Of a DNA stretch of 21,293 nt, positions 7,968-17,739 are shown piece after piece. The DNA comes from Penium margaritaceum (Eukaryota; Streptophyta; Zygnematophyceae; Desmidiales; Peniaceae). The translations under genes were made by a program, and so were the position numbers. Within the stretch, counting starts at the first letter, position 1, and each line of letters begins with the position of its first letter. A model generated the notes under the pieces. The model was not told the origin of the DNA. It ran no database searches and was given only the letters and a program-made list of their open reading frames with translations. The stretch covers positions 253,726 through 275,018 of the forward strand of contig SZWC01000527.1 of assembly GCA_023375785.1 (NCBI GenBank), in the 5' to 3' direction.

Positions 7968-8372
7968 TCAAGGAGCTCCGCTGCGTGGCTTTGCAAAATC
8001 CTCGCCCTTTCCGCCAACACCGAGATGGTGAATGGCGTAGGATTGATCATCGGGCAGCGTCCATGCAAGAGCAATAAAGGCACAAAGAAGGATGCGCTCG
8101 TCTGTATCATCAGCCGCTAGGGAAAAGTACACCTCCTCAAACCTGTGCTCTGCCGCCCACACGAGGAAGATGTCCTTCCAAGCAAGGAAGTCTCGCGTGC
8201 CAAGCGGCAGAGGAGAAAGATCATTTTGCATCATGATCTTGGACAGCTCCTCCCATGTCGCTGTGGTGGCGATGGGCTGATTAGAGGGTTGGTTGCCGTT
8301 GGGGTTTGAGCCACCCTGCAGCACGGAGACCACGTTGCTTATAGTGTCCTCCCCTACCCTTCTAACCCTCAC
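7968..8372 (-). CDS. Gag-like reading frame of the minus-strand retroelement
   Basis: A 134-residue minus-strand frame includes TWEELSKIMMQNDLSPLPLG, FLAWKDIFLVWAAEHRFEEV and LCAFIALAWTLPDDQSYAI. The helical, Trp-rich pattern resembles the N-terminal half of retrotransposon Gag proteins, where a substrate-like segment is followed by repeated helices. It has no ATG at its beginning: the frame opens after a pyrimidine-rich tract ending in CCTAG (near 8383-8388), which would make a good splice acceptor. It could therefore be a second exon following 8417-8750. No polymerase follows on the left, so the element is non-autonomous, truncated or rearranged. Gag assignment is inference from context. 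Confidence 0.4.
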   Translation of the reverse strand: MRVRRVGEDTISNVVSVLQGGSNPNGNQPSNQPIATTATWEELSKIMMQNDLSPLPLGTRDFLAWKDIFLVWAAEHRFEEVYFSLAADDTDERILLCAFIALAWTLPDDQSYAIHHLGVGGKGEDFAKPRSGAP

Positions 8373-8416
8373 ATTCTCGGTGTGCTAGGAAGGAGTAGAA
8401 AGGAGAGCACAGTCCA

Positions 8417-8734
8417 CTAGTGCACTGCCACTACTGCTGCTGCTACTGTTGCTGCTTCTGCTTCTGCTTTTGCTACTGCAATCTCAGTTGTCCCACTCAC
8501 GGGAGGCTCACGTGGCATGAAGCCTTGGCAGACACCGCCTCCAAGCTCATGCGATCTGCGCCTCTCCAGCTCCTCCCCAATTTCGTGGGGTCTAGCAAGC
8601 CATACACAGCCTTCTTTGATGGTCGCGGCCTTTTCTAGCGGCACAAAGGGGTGCCATTGCCTTTTAGTGCCATTTTTGGGACCGCTTGTCGATTTCACTG
8701 ATTTTGCCGGCTGGCAAGCATCAGACCCAGCAAA
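8417..8734 (-). CDS. Leader or N-terminal frame of the minus-strand retroelement
   Basis: Immediately inside the primer-binding site, the minus strand is open to a TAG near 8417. It gives QWHPFVPLEKAATIKEGC, LARPHEIGEELERRRSHELG and an Ala/Glu-rich tail from a degenerate CAG-type triplet repeat (8431-8476 on the plus strand reads as CTG/CTT). It is probably the upstream coding part or an open leader of the same element. I do not recognise a domain. Confidence 0.25.
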   Translation of the reverse strand, partial: FAGSDACQPAKSVKSTSGPKNGTKRQWHPFVPLEKAATIKEGCVWLARPHEIGEELERRRSHELGGGVCQGFMPREPPVSGTTEIAVAKAEAEAATVAAAVVAVH

Positions 8735-8749
8735 CTGGTCCTGATACCA
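8735..8749 (-). promoter_or_regulatory. Primer-binding site of the minus-strand retroelement
   Basis: Read on the minus strand, 8749-8735 is TGGTATCAGGACCAG. The canonical plant copia primer site, complementary to the 3' end of initiator tRNA-Met, is TGGTATCAGAGC plus CAG-like flank; nine leading bases match exactly. This fixes the element's orientation and places its 5' LTR to the right, at 8750 onward. Confidence 0.55.
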
Positions 8750-8877
8750 TCAGAAGATCATCACGAGTCTAATGCAACTTGTTTCACTCATTTCGATACT
8801 CGTTTGAGGATTTTATGGTTGGATAAAGGACAGCCATGGATGGCTGTCACACTAAGACACAAGTCCTAGGAGTGTAT
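8750..8877 (-). repeat. LTR fragment of the minus-strand retroelement, interrupted at 8877
   Basis: Sequence right of the minus-strand primer site should be that element's LTR. It is cut by the copia insertion and should resume at 14593. The expected CA end next to the primer site is not seen (it reads TGA), so the boundary may be mutated. I found no matching left-hand LTR. Confidence 0.35.
8873..8877. repeat. Left target-site duplication (TGTAT)
   Basis: TGTAT precedes the 5' LTR; TGTAC (14593-14597) follows the 3' LTR. Four of five bases match, as expected for a copia 5-bp duplication with one later change. Confidence 0.6.
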
Positions 8878-8964
8878 TGTTGACATGGTGTGCCCCTTGC
8901 CATGAGTGCCGTTGATCGTACTCCTGGGTTGACCACTGAGGAGTGGTTAAACACCTGATCTGAC

Positions 8965-8972
8965 TTTATATT
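8965..8972 (+). promoter_or_regulatory. Possible LTR TATA element
   Basis: TTTATATT in the 5' LTR; the matching place in the 3' LTR reads TTTAGATT. Position near the LTR start is plausible for U3, but there is no further support. Confidence 0.2.
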
Positions 8973-9229
8973 CGGATTCCTTGGATTTTTCCATGCAGGA
9001 TCGAGCTTTGAATCGCTCGATTTGAGTGAGTATTCAGAAAGTTAGCCTAGCCCAAATTTCGGGTGTTCGGGGGGTGGAATCTGGTACCCGCCATGGGTGG
9101 CGGGATAATCCACCACCAGTGATCTGAGTTCGTCTCCAACGACCCCCGAATGCACCAGGGCCATAAAGGAAGCAACCAGAAGACTCTCCTTGACCAGGGT
9201 GAACTTCTCCTTGACTTCTGGGCGAGGAA

Positions 9230-9261
9230 AGGCGCTTCGACGGGTCATCGTCGAAGCGCCT
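9230..9261. repeat. Perfect 13-bp hairpin in the 5' LTR
   Basis: AGGCGCTTCGACG (9230-9242), loop GGTCAT, then CGTCGAAGCGCCT (9249-9261). In the 3' LTR (about 14221-14252) the arms are broken by several changes. Confidence 0.85.
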
Positions 9262-9603
9262 CCCATTGCCTAGCGTGCAAGGCAAGGTGGGCGGCTCCAC
9301 CAAGGGTTGCTTCGACGGCCGTAGCAGGGCCTCTACTGCTCCGATTTGGGCGTGCTTGATTGCGTTGGAAAGCTTAGATCACAGGCTATAAGGATCTGAT
9401 GTAATCTAACTATTCTGAGTAACAAAAACATGTTTCAATTCAGTTCTAATGAATGCGACGTGTTCTGCCCACTCACATCCGTGATCCTTGTGCTCCACAC
9501 TCTTCACCAAAGGTGTCCATTGGTTACCCCAAACACTGGTAATGTGCATCAGCAAGAGCTAGGAATCCTTAAGGGTGCCTCGACACCCACTAGAGCCAAC
9601 AGA

Positions 9604-9618
9604 GGGTTATGGGCCCAC
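9604..9618 (+). promoter_or_regulatory. Primer-binding site, half-tRNA(iMet) type
   Basis: GGGTTATGGGCCCAC, two bases past the LTR, is the exact complement of the anticodon arm of plant initiator tRNA-Met (GTGGGCCCATAACCC, about nt 27-41), not of its 3' end. This is the arrangement known for Drosophila copia and yeast Ty5, which are primed by a cleaved 5' half of initiator tRNA. The tRNA sequence is from memory. Confidence 0.8.
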
Positions 9619-9667
9619 GTGCTTAGAAGGAACCTAGCTCTACAACGTCACGCAACCACCGCGCGTC

Positions 9668-12600
9668 ATGGCACCGACCGAGCAAGAGAGCATCGGTGTC
9701 TCCAAGTTCGACAGACTTGGCTTCCACTTATGGAGGTGGGAGTTTGAGGTCTTCCTCGATGACAAGGGCCTTCTTGAGGTGGTCAAGGGTGAAGAAACTG
9801 CCCCTCCGGATACCGCGATGCCGGAGGAAGTGGACACGTTCAAGAAGCGCAACAAGAAGGCGCTTGTCTTATTGGTGTATGCGCTTGCTCCGACGCAGCG
9901 CTCCCTCATTCAAGGATGCACGGAGGCCACAGAGGCAAGGAAGAAACTCTGCACCATCTACCAGTCCACCAACCTTGCTAACCAGCTCTTCGTCTTCAAG
10001 AGGCTCGTCACCCTCCGTGCCAACGAAGGCGACGACATCATGGAGATCTTGCAGCAGATCGAGTCCCTTACTGTCGAGTACGTAGCCACCGGGTGGAAGG
10101 TCGACCCTCAGCTGCAAGCCATGATCCTCCTTCTGGCCTTGCCGGACAGTTGGAGTCCCATGATCACCGTCGTTGGCGGCTGGTCCGCCGATGAGCTGAA
10201 GTACCCGAAGGTGGCTGAGTACGTCCGCAATGAATGGATGCGGCATGGTGGGAGAGAGAGTGGGGCAACATTAAGTTCCGCCTATGCCGTCTGTCCTCAA
10301 GGTGGAGGGGGAGGCAAGAAGGAGAAGGGTGCAAATCAGGGCACCAAGAAAGGTGACAAGAAGGGGGAGTGCTATAACTGTGGCAAACAGGACCACTACA
10401 CACGCGACTGTCCCAACAAGAAGTTGGACCAGCCCGGGAAGGGCGGGAAGAAGGCCACCCAAGCCATGATGGCCAGGGAGTCTATCGACTTGACGGATCC
10501 GGAGGTCACAGTGATTGACTCCGAATCAGGCCGCCACACGCAATGCAACCGGGCGGCATTTGTCACCTACGGCGCCACTGAGCGGCGCATGACAATCGCC
10601 AACGGCAAAACGGAGTTGGCCGCGGGCGAAGGCAATGTTCGCAATGAGTCAGTGGTAAACGGGAAAATCATTCCGTGTACCATCTACGACGTGCTCCACA
10701 TGCCCAACTTTGGAGCAAACCTGCTGTCAGTGAGCCGCCTTACTCACAAGGGGCTCGAGGTACTCTTCAACAAGAAGGCGGCTATCATCCGGAAGGAGGG
10801 GGACGGCGAGGTGATTGCACGTGGCAAGAGGGAGGAGGAAATGTACCTTCTCCGTACCAAGGTTCTTGCCGATGCGGTGAGGACCGACGTAGCCAACCTC
10901 GTGATGAAGGATGAAGGGGACTTGGACCGATGGCATCGCCGGTTGTGCCATATCACTCCCTCAACGGTGAGGGACATGGCGAAGAAGGAAGTGGTGCGGG
11001 GTCTTGAGGTCAAGAGCCTTGATGCAGCCAAGGGCACCGTGTGCGAGCCGTGCGTGGTTGGCAAGGCGACACGGCAACTGTTTGTAGGAAAGGGGACGCG
11101 TGCATCGGCAAAGTTGGAGGTAGTACACACCGATGTGTGTGGACAATTTGAGCCCTCCATTGGTGGGGCACACTACTTCGTCACCTTTATCGACGACCAC
11201 AGCCGCAAGCTCTACCTCTACATCATCAAGAGGAAGAGCGATGTCTTGTTGTGTATGCAGGAGTTTGTGGCGTCTGTGGAGCGCCAAATGGAGTTGAAGG
11301 TGAAGGCGTTCTGGAGTGACAACGGCGGCGAGTACGAGGGCTTCTTGGCATGGATGAAGAGCAAGGGGATCGCGTGGCAGAAAACTATGCCACATTCTCC
11401 GCAGTAGAACGGTGTCACCGAGAGGGCAAACCGCACTATCCCCAACATGGTCCGGTCCATGTTGAGTGATGCCGGCCTCGCGAAGCAGTACTGGGGTGAG
11501 GCGGCGCGGACAGCGGCGTACATCATGAACCTAACGCCTACGAAGCCGCTAAAAGACGTGGAGTCCAAGGTGTGGAAGACGCCACAAGAGGTGTGCAGCG
11601 GGAGGAAGCCAACCGTGGCTCACCTCTGCACATTTGGTTGTGTTGCACATGCTATTGTGCAGGCACGGGAGGGGCGGGGCAAGCTGGACCCGTGAACTCG
11701 CCGGTGCATCCTCGTCGGGTACGAGAGCGGGAGCAAGGCGTACCGACTGTTCGACCCGCGGAGGCAGCAGATCGTGAAGAGTCACGACGTCACGTTCGAC
11801 AAGACCAGCCGTTGGACGGAAAAGGACGCGGGTCTCTCCAAGCATGGGGAGTGGCTGCCACTCCTTGAGGGGGAGACACCGGAGGACGCAAAAGAGGGTG
11901 ACGTCCCATCGGCTCCAGCTGGCGAGAACCATCCGGGTGATGTGGGAGCGGCTGATTTGTATTCAGCCGAGTCGGACAATGAGTCCGAAGCGCCGGTAGC
12001 AGTGGAGCTGAACGAAGAGGTGGGGAGTGAGCCCGCATCCCCACGGTCCCCGAGAGAGGGGGGGCAGGCCAGCAGTGCGACTGGCACCGCGAGGGGACAG
12101 TAGTAGCAGCAGCAGCAACGGCAGCAGCAGCGGCGGCCTCAACAGCAGCAGCCCCGGAGAAGCGGACGCGCAAGGAGGACGGTAAAGAGGTACGATGCAG
12201 CAGAGGGCATCTGGACTGGGCTCGCTCGAGCGTTCTTTGCGCAAGAGGAGCCCGAGACCGTCAAGGATGCGTTGCAGTGGAAGGATGGGGCTGAGTGGGA
12301 GGGAGCTATAAAATCTGAGCTCTCCTCCCATGAAGAGAACGGCACTTGGCAGCTCATTGACAGGCCGGAGGGCGCAAAAATCATCGGCTCCAAGTGGATG
12401 TTCAAGAAGAAGCTCACCAAGTAGGAGAAGGTGGAGCGGTACAAGGCGCGGCTGGTCGCGAAGGGGTACGTCCAGCGAAAGGGTGAACACTATAATGAAA
12501 CCTTCGTGCCGGTGGCAACGTTCGCCTCTATTCGCTCCATCCTCTTGGTGGCAGCGGCGCGCGACTACGAAGTCCACCAAATGGACGTGAAAAACGCGTT

Positions 12601-13816
12601 CCTCAATGGCGACCTGGACAAGGAGGTCTACATGGAGGTGCCGGAGGGGGTGGACGCGCCGCCGGGGAAGGTGTGCCGGCTTCGCAAGGCACTCTACGGG
12701 CTGAAGCAAGCGCCACTCATGTGGTACCTGAAAATGGACGGATTCATGGCCGAGCTTGGCTTCAAGCGCTGCGAGGCGGATCACAGCGTGTACGTGCGGA
12801 AGCAGCCGGGGTTGCACCAGATCGTGGCACTTTACGTGGATGATCTCATCCTCGTGTCATCGGACATGGAGGAATTGGTGAACCTGAAGTGGCAGCTGGA
12901 CGGTCGATTCAAAATGACCGACATGGGCGAGCTCGAGTACTACCTCGGCGTCGCCATCAAGAGGGACCGCAAGGCACGCACGCTCGAGATGGGGCAGGCA
13001 AAGTACGTGCAAGACGTGCTCCGCCGCTACAACATGGAGGAGTGCAACCCCATCGGCACACCCATGACCACCACATGTGAGCTGAGCTCGAGCATGGGCC
13101 CGAGCAAGGACGAGGAGAAGGAGGAGATGGCAGGTGTGCCATACCAGTCCGCAGTGGGGAGCATCATGTACGCCATGGTGGCGACGCAGCCCGACCTCGC
13201 CTTTGCGGAAGGCCAAGTGAGTCGCTATGTCGCTGACCCCGGGCCGCTGCATTGGCAAGCAGTGAAGCGGATCCTCCGCTATCTCAAGGCGACAAAACAG
13301 TTGCGGATTGTTTTTGGAGGGGGAGCATGTGACGACTCCCTTGAGTTGGTCGGCTACTCCGATGCTCACTGGGCTGGTGATGTGGATGACAGAAAATCAA
13401 CATCAGGGTACGTGTTTGTGCTTGGTGGTGCAGCAGTTTCATGGGCAAGCAGGAAGCAGGACTGTGTTGCACTGTCCAGCACCGAAGCAGAGAATATCGC
13501 GCTCGCGGAAGCCGCAAAGGAGACGGTGTGGCTGCGGCGGCTGCTAAAGGAGATTGGTGTGCCGCAAAGGAAGCCCACGGTACTCAACGTTGACAACATG
13601 AGTGCCATCAGCCTCACCCAAAACCCTGTGCTGCACAGGAGGACCAAGCACATCGAGATCCGTCATCACTACGCGCGGGACTTGGTGGCGAAGGGAGATG
13701 CAGCTATTGTGCATTGTGGCACTAAGCGCGTGCTCGCCGATGCCATGACCAAGGCACAGCCTAAGGACAGGCACGACACGAGCTGCATGGAGCTCGGTCT
13801 GCGCTGTGAAGTTTAA
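9668..13816 (+). pseudogene. gag-pol: copia gag-pol polyprotein with five premature stops
   Basis: One frame of 1382 codons from ATG 9668 (good ATGG context) to TAA 13814-13816, no frameshift. In order: UBN2-type Gag (about 1-200); zinc knuckle C235-C238-H243-C248; protease region D284-S-E (usual D-S/T-G); integrase zinc site H423, H428, C459, C462 and catalytic D489, D551, E585; reverse transcriptase with ALYGLKQAP and YVDD (1056-1059, bases 12833-12844); RNase H with D1232, E1273, D1309, D1358. Stops: TAG 11405, TGA 11693, TAG TAG 12101-12106, TAG 12422. The first lies five codons before the integrase Glu, so translation would end before reverse transcriptase. Each is a single C-to-T change from CAG or CGA. 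A Gln-rich CAG stretch separates integrase from reverse transcriptase. Minus-strand frames inside, including a 284-codon one at 11963-12817, are shadows. Confidence 0.96.
12099..12152 (+). repeat. CAG-rich triplet stretch in gag-pol
   Basis: Imperfect (CAG)n coding for Gln/Arg between integrase and reverse transcriptase. Two adjacent units have become TAG. Confidence 0.8.
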
Positions 13817-13858
13817 AATGCTACAGATTCCAAGGACAGGGCATCAAGGTTGCGGTGC

Positions 13859-13868
13859 AAGGGGGAAA
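13859..13868 (+). promoter_or_regulatory. Polypurine tract
   Basis: AAGGGGGAAA, one base from the 3' LTR start. Expected plus-strand primer of the copia element. Confidence 0.85.
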
Positions 13869-13869
13869 T

Positions 13870-14592
13870 TGTTGACATGGTGTGTCCCTTGCCATGAGTG
13901 TCGTTGATCGTACTCCCTGGGTTGACCACTGAGGAGTAGTCAAACACTGATCTGACTTTAGATTTGGATTCCTTGTATTTTTCCATGCAGGATCGAGCTT
14001 TGAATCGCTCAATTTGAGTGAGTATTCAGAAAGTTAGCCTAGCCCAAATTTCGGGTGTTGGGGGGGTGGAATCTGGTACCCGCCATGGGTGGCGGGATAA
14101 TCCACCACCAGTGATCTGAGTTCGTCTCCAACGACCCCGGAATACACCAGGGTCATAAAGGAAGCAACCAGAAGACTCTCCTTGACCAGGGTGAACTTTT
14201 TCTTGACTTCTGGGCGAGGAAAGACGCTTCGACTGGTCATCGTCGAACCGCGTTCCATTGCCTAGCGTGCAAGGCAAAGTGGGCGGCTCCACCAAGGGTT
14301 ACTTCGACGGCCGTAGCAGGGGCTCTACTGCTCCGATTTGGGCGTGCTTGGATGCGTTGGAAAGCTTAGATCACAGGCTGTAAGGATCTGATGTAATCTT
14401 ACTATGCTAATCAAAAAAACGTGTTTTAATTCAGTTCTACTGAATGCGACGTGTTCTGCCCACTCACATCCGTGATCCTTGTGCTCCACACTCTTCACCA
14501 AAGGTGTCCATTGACTACCCCAAACACTGGTAGTGTGCATCAGCAAGAGCTAGGCATCCTTGAGGGTACCTCCACACCCACTAGAGCCAACA
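13870..14592 (+). repeat. 3' LTR
   Basis: TGTTGACATGG to GCCAACA, 723 bases, aligned throughout with the 5' LTR. Differences are mostly single substitutions plus two one-base indels near the start and a more divergent patch near 14400-14420. Confidence 0.93.
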
Positions 14593-14597
14593 TGTAC
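14593..14597. repeat. Right target-site duplication (TGTAC)
   Basis: Pairs with TGTAT at 8873-8877, with one mismatch. Confidence 0.55.
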
Positions 14598-15160
14598 AAG
14601 AAGGAGTTCCACGGGGTGAGACTCGCTAGTCGAGCTCACCCGTTGGCCAGCAAGTGAAGCTTGCTTGAGCTCCTTTTCCTACACACAAAAAAACCCCATG
14701 CACGATCCTAAATCTGGTCCTAGGCTGGTTCCCAGTTCTAGCACGAACTATGTTAGTCACCAATGCCCACCCTCGACTTCGAGGTCTCTTCTAAGTCTTT
14801 GTGCATAAACAATATGTTTCACAAAAAAAGCAAGACTAAACTAGGTCACCAAAAACTTGTCTAGTATTATCCATGGGTGAAGAGGGTGGAGCTGGGACAA
14901 TGCTGTCGAGAGGGACGTGAGCACAGGAGGAGTGATGTGAGTGTATGTGTTGTGTGCTCGATGCTGATGCATGCGCTCACTGTGCGTCGCCTCCGCTCTC
15001 CGAGTCAGCCTGCCCTGCACACTCATGGCCACCACAAAGTCATGTATATATGCAGGGGGGATCAATAACCTCCTCCGGATTTTTTCATCCTCTAGCATCT
15101 TCCATGGACATGTACTTCAGAGATTCTAGGTTTACTTATTCAAATAATAACTTTTTCTAG
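14598..15160. other. No clear gene; probably resumed LTR of the older minus-strand element
   Basis: This should continue the LTR cut at 8877. It contains an imperfect palindrome (about 14616-14640), A runs, and a TATATA word (15043-15050) that could serve as a TATA box on the minus strand. I could not find the outer LTR end. Short frames on both strands look non-coding. Confidence 0.35.
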
Positions 15161-15393
15161 GAAAAGGCGAATTCTGTATGGACAAAATACATCATACTCG
15201 TAACTGCCAAATTAGGATACACCTTCCCCTCCCTTAGAGAATCTGTGGTGAAAGAAAGCACCCTCGTCACCCAAGCCACTCCCAAGGAATTCCACTATCT
15301 TCCAAAACTTCCCTTCATTCATCCTTGGTGGCTACTTAAACTTCATGTCGTTGGTATTTTGTAATGAAATATCCTAGGAATTGGTAGCTATAC

Positions 15394-16080
15394 GTGCAAA
15401 GAAGAAAATCATTATCTTGGGGCATTTCCTACCAAGCACAAGCTTCTTCACAAGGAGATTATACGAGGCTAGTTTTTAACTCAATCACCTTTGTCTCCCT
15501 CTCTATCCTGTCACTTCGTTACCATGGGCATTCTGGATTCCACTCTTTCTTGGTTCCTTGTCCTCCATACATGCTCGTCAATTCCACGATCCTTCTCTTG
15601 AAATATTTTGTTAACTTCATTTCTTCACCACCCAATACCTACTGGGCTTCTTGGACCTCACTGTCTGGCCCCTCAATCTGCCTAGAGCTTTTCAAGTCCT
15701 TCATAATACCCAGCTCAATCCTCACACGTATGAATGCCCTCAAATGGCTAATACCAAAGTCCTTCATTACATCGCCTTCTATAAACCAGATTCCCTCATT
15801 GGAATTTCAGCAACAAGTGCTCACGTATTATGTTTCCTTCTTCCTCCTCATGGTTTACTCCAATCTCTGAGTGCCTCATTCCTTTTTTCCTTCGTGTAAT
15901 TCCAATGAAGATGGAATCATCTTCACGATTATATTCATTGGTCCTTGAAAAGCCTAAAACACTTCATACCCCAATTCATCGTCCTCCGCTCTCATGTTGT
16001 GGCTCACACAACCCACATGTCAAACTTGGTCATAGAAGAATCCGTCCTTCTTTCCAGCTTGACAAAAACCATTGAACATT
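15394..16080 (+). pseudogene. Possible LINE 5' coding region (ORF1 or start of ORF2), unrecognised
   Basis: Two overlapping frames (15394-15870 and 15651-15899) give Trp/Pro-rich pieces such as LPWAFWIPLFLGSLSSIHA and NTQLNPHTYECPQMANTKVL. Reading jumps between frames. Its place upstream of the endonuclease suggests ORF1 or a leader, but I see no zinc knuckle or RNA-binding motif. Confidence 0.3.
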
Positions 16081-16658
16081 GATTCATGCAGTGCCTATGG
16101 CTTCAACTCCTTGGCCGTGTCGTCCTCTTTAGCTTTCTGTACCATGTTTTTTTTTCCTAGAAAATCCCGCAACCTGAAGGAAATAATAATTGAGAAATTA
16201 GACTCTCTAGTGCCAAACGTTACCTAGTTTACCATTCATAATGTCCTATTCCATTTTTTTTGGCAAATAGTTTAGGCTCAACCCTAGTAGAAGCCGACTC
16301 CAAAATCCTTGAAAGCTCCTATTTCTTCCTATGACAGAAAGTAGCACATAGAATCCCTTGTATTCATTAAAAAACAATAAGAAGGCAAAAACCCTTCCAT
16401 TCCTCTTCAAATCCACCTTCTTCTCACCCACTTAGCTGTAAAATATTCGTAACAACGAGCCTTTCATTTATCTGAAAAAAAACTTTACACATATTGACTA
16501 TTTAGCCTTGAATATTTCTCCTCCGTATTTCATCCAGAGTCCGGTCTGCCAGATTTCACTCACGTCCTTGTTTACGTGCTACAATATCCCCCCACACCCC
16601 CCTCCTCAGTCAGCTACGACAAACAATCTTAGTCATCCACCATCACAACATAACAATT
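16080..16658 (+). other. LINE interior, nothing clear
   Basis: A/T/C-rich with many stops in all frames and T runs at 16148 and 16253. The N-terminal half of the endonuclease would be expected here, but I cannot see it with confidence. Confidence 0.35.
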
Positions 16659-17138
16659 ATGAAAATTTGTAATCGCATCCCCTCTTCAGCTCGCTATTTT
16701 ACCTTGATTCGAATAAATGCTCCTCTAATCCTCACTGTTCTCTATGTCCCAGTCCAAGTCATAGCCTGTCCACAACTATGGGAGTCTCTTTGCCCACCTC
16801 CTAATTCTTGTGACAACCCCACCCACCTCCTAATAGGGGAAATAATCTCCATCACAACTTCGGCAAAGCACAACCTGCCCTCCCTCGACCCCGACTCGGC
16901 CCTCCTCACCACCCTATTCAAAGCCTACTCTCTCCAAGAAACTTTCCACACCTTCTGTCCCACATGCCGGGGATTCATCTTATCCTCATCGGGGGGCTCG
17001 TTATCTTGCATTGACAACGTGTATCATTCTCTTGGCCTTCCCCTACCCATCAAATCCATTGAACACAACCCCCTACGTGACAGCACATCTGACCAATCTA
17101 GTGCTAACCTTCTTACCTTACTTTCTACTCTCAATTAG
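16659..17138 (+). pseudogene. Degenerate APE-type endonuclease domain of the LINE
   Basis: A 159-codon frame with the later part of an AP-endonuclease-like fold. HLLIGEIISITT sits where the family has GGDFN; SCIDNVYHSLGLP matches the S-R-I-D-y-i/v segment (bases 17003-17041); STSDQSSANLLTLL is the remains of the catalytic SDHxPV motif. The Asp/Asn and His needed for catalysis are lost in the first and last motifs. This supports an L1-like LINE rather than a restriction-like-endonuclease type. Confidence 0.6.
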
Positions 17139-17739
17139 CCCAAACACACAGCCCTGTGGAATTTTAACACCTTCCTCCTCACAAAGCCCTGGGTCAAACA
17201 GTCCCTTACCTCCCTCCTAAGGTCAAACTGGCTCTTCTCTAAACTTTAATTCATCTGCTATCCCTGCACATGCAGTCACCAAGAAGCCACACGTAAGAAA
17301 TGTACCATCGAATATTTTGAATAGGCTTTCAATTGACTTTCATCCCATTACTGAAGACCTCCTGATGCCCAAACTCTGGCACACCTGAAGAAATCTCACC
17401 CCAAACTCTACACTCACTATTCTGAAAAATTCCTGACCCATCACCAAGCTGCTTTCCTACGATGGAGCAAGGAAGGATGTGACCCCTCTCTCTCCTCTCT
17501 TCTAGACTCCATCCATGACACTCTCCAACCCAATGTCTGGCTCTACACAATACTGCATGGAACATCCACCCATATTTTCATACTATGGCCTCTGTCATTA
17601 TGACCTTTTACTCATGAATCTAGAAAAGACCTGTTCACATTGCCAAATTCTCTCATCTCTCGCCACAAGGCAAAACTAACAGAACCTTCCATCAATTTAT
17701 TCCTCTCTCGAATCACCCCTCTCCACCTGCAATATTTCT

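Larger units (their letters stand above)
8878..9601 (+). repeat. 5' LTR
   Basis: Begins TGTTGACATGG and ends GAGCCAACA, so it has TG...CA ends. It aligns over its whole length with 13870-14592. A perfect 13-bp hairpin lies at 9230-9261. The minus-strand frame at 9034-9303 is a shadow repeated in the other LTR. Confidence 0.93.
8878..14592 (+). mobile_element. Complete Ty1/copia LTR retrotransposon (defective)
   Basis: 5715 bases: 5' LTR, primer site, single gag-pol frame, polypurine tract, 3' LTR. The order protease-integrase-reverse transcriptase-RNase H defines Ty1/copia rather than Ty3/gypsy. The LTRs differ at roughly 40 positions by hand count (about 94% identity), so the insertion is not recent. 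The gag-pol frame holds five premature stops, so this copy cannot make a full polyprotein. It sits within the LTR of an older minus-strand element. Confidence 0.95.

Noticed and set aside
8420..8638. Cys-rich plus-strand frame (CYCCCYCCCFC)
   Set aside because: Produced by a CTG/CTT triplet repeat read in one frame.
9034..9303. 89-codon minus-strand frame found in both LTRs (also 14026-14295)
   Set aside because: Present twice only because LTRs are duplicated; no start context or domain.
11405..12424. TAG read as glutamine (alternative genetic code, as in some ulvophyte algae)
   Set aside because: One interruption is TGA at an Arg site, and other Gln codons are ordinary CAG. Decay by C-to-T change explains all five.
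11963..12817. 284-codon minus-strand frame
   Set aside because: Antisense of the copia integrase/reverse transcriptase; high GC makes long shadow frames.
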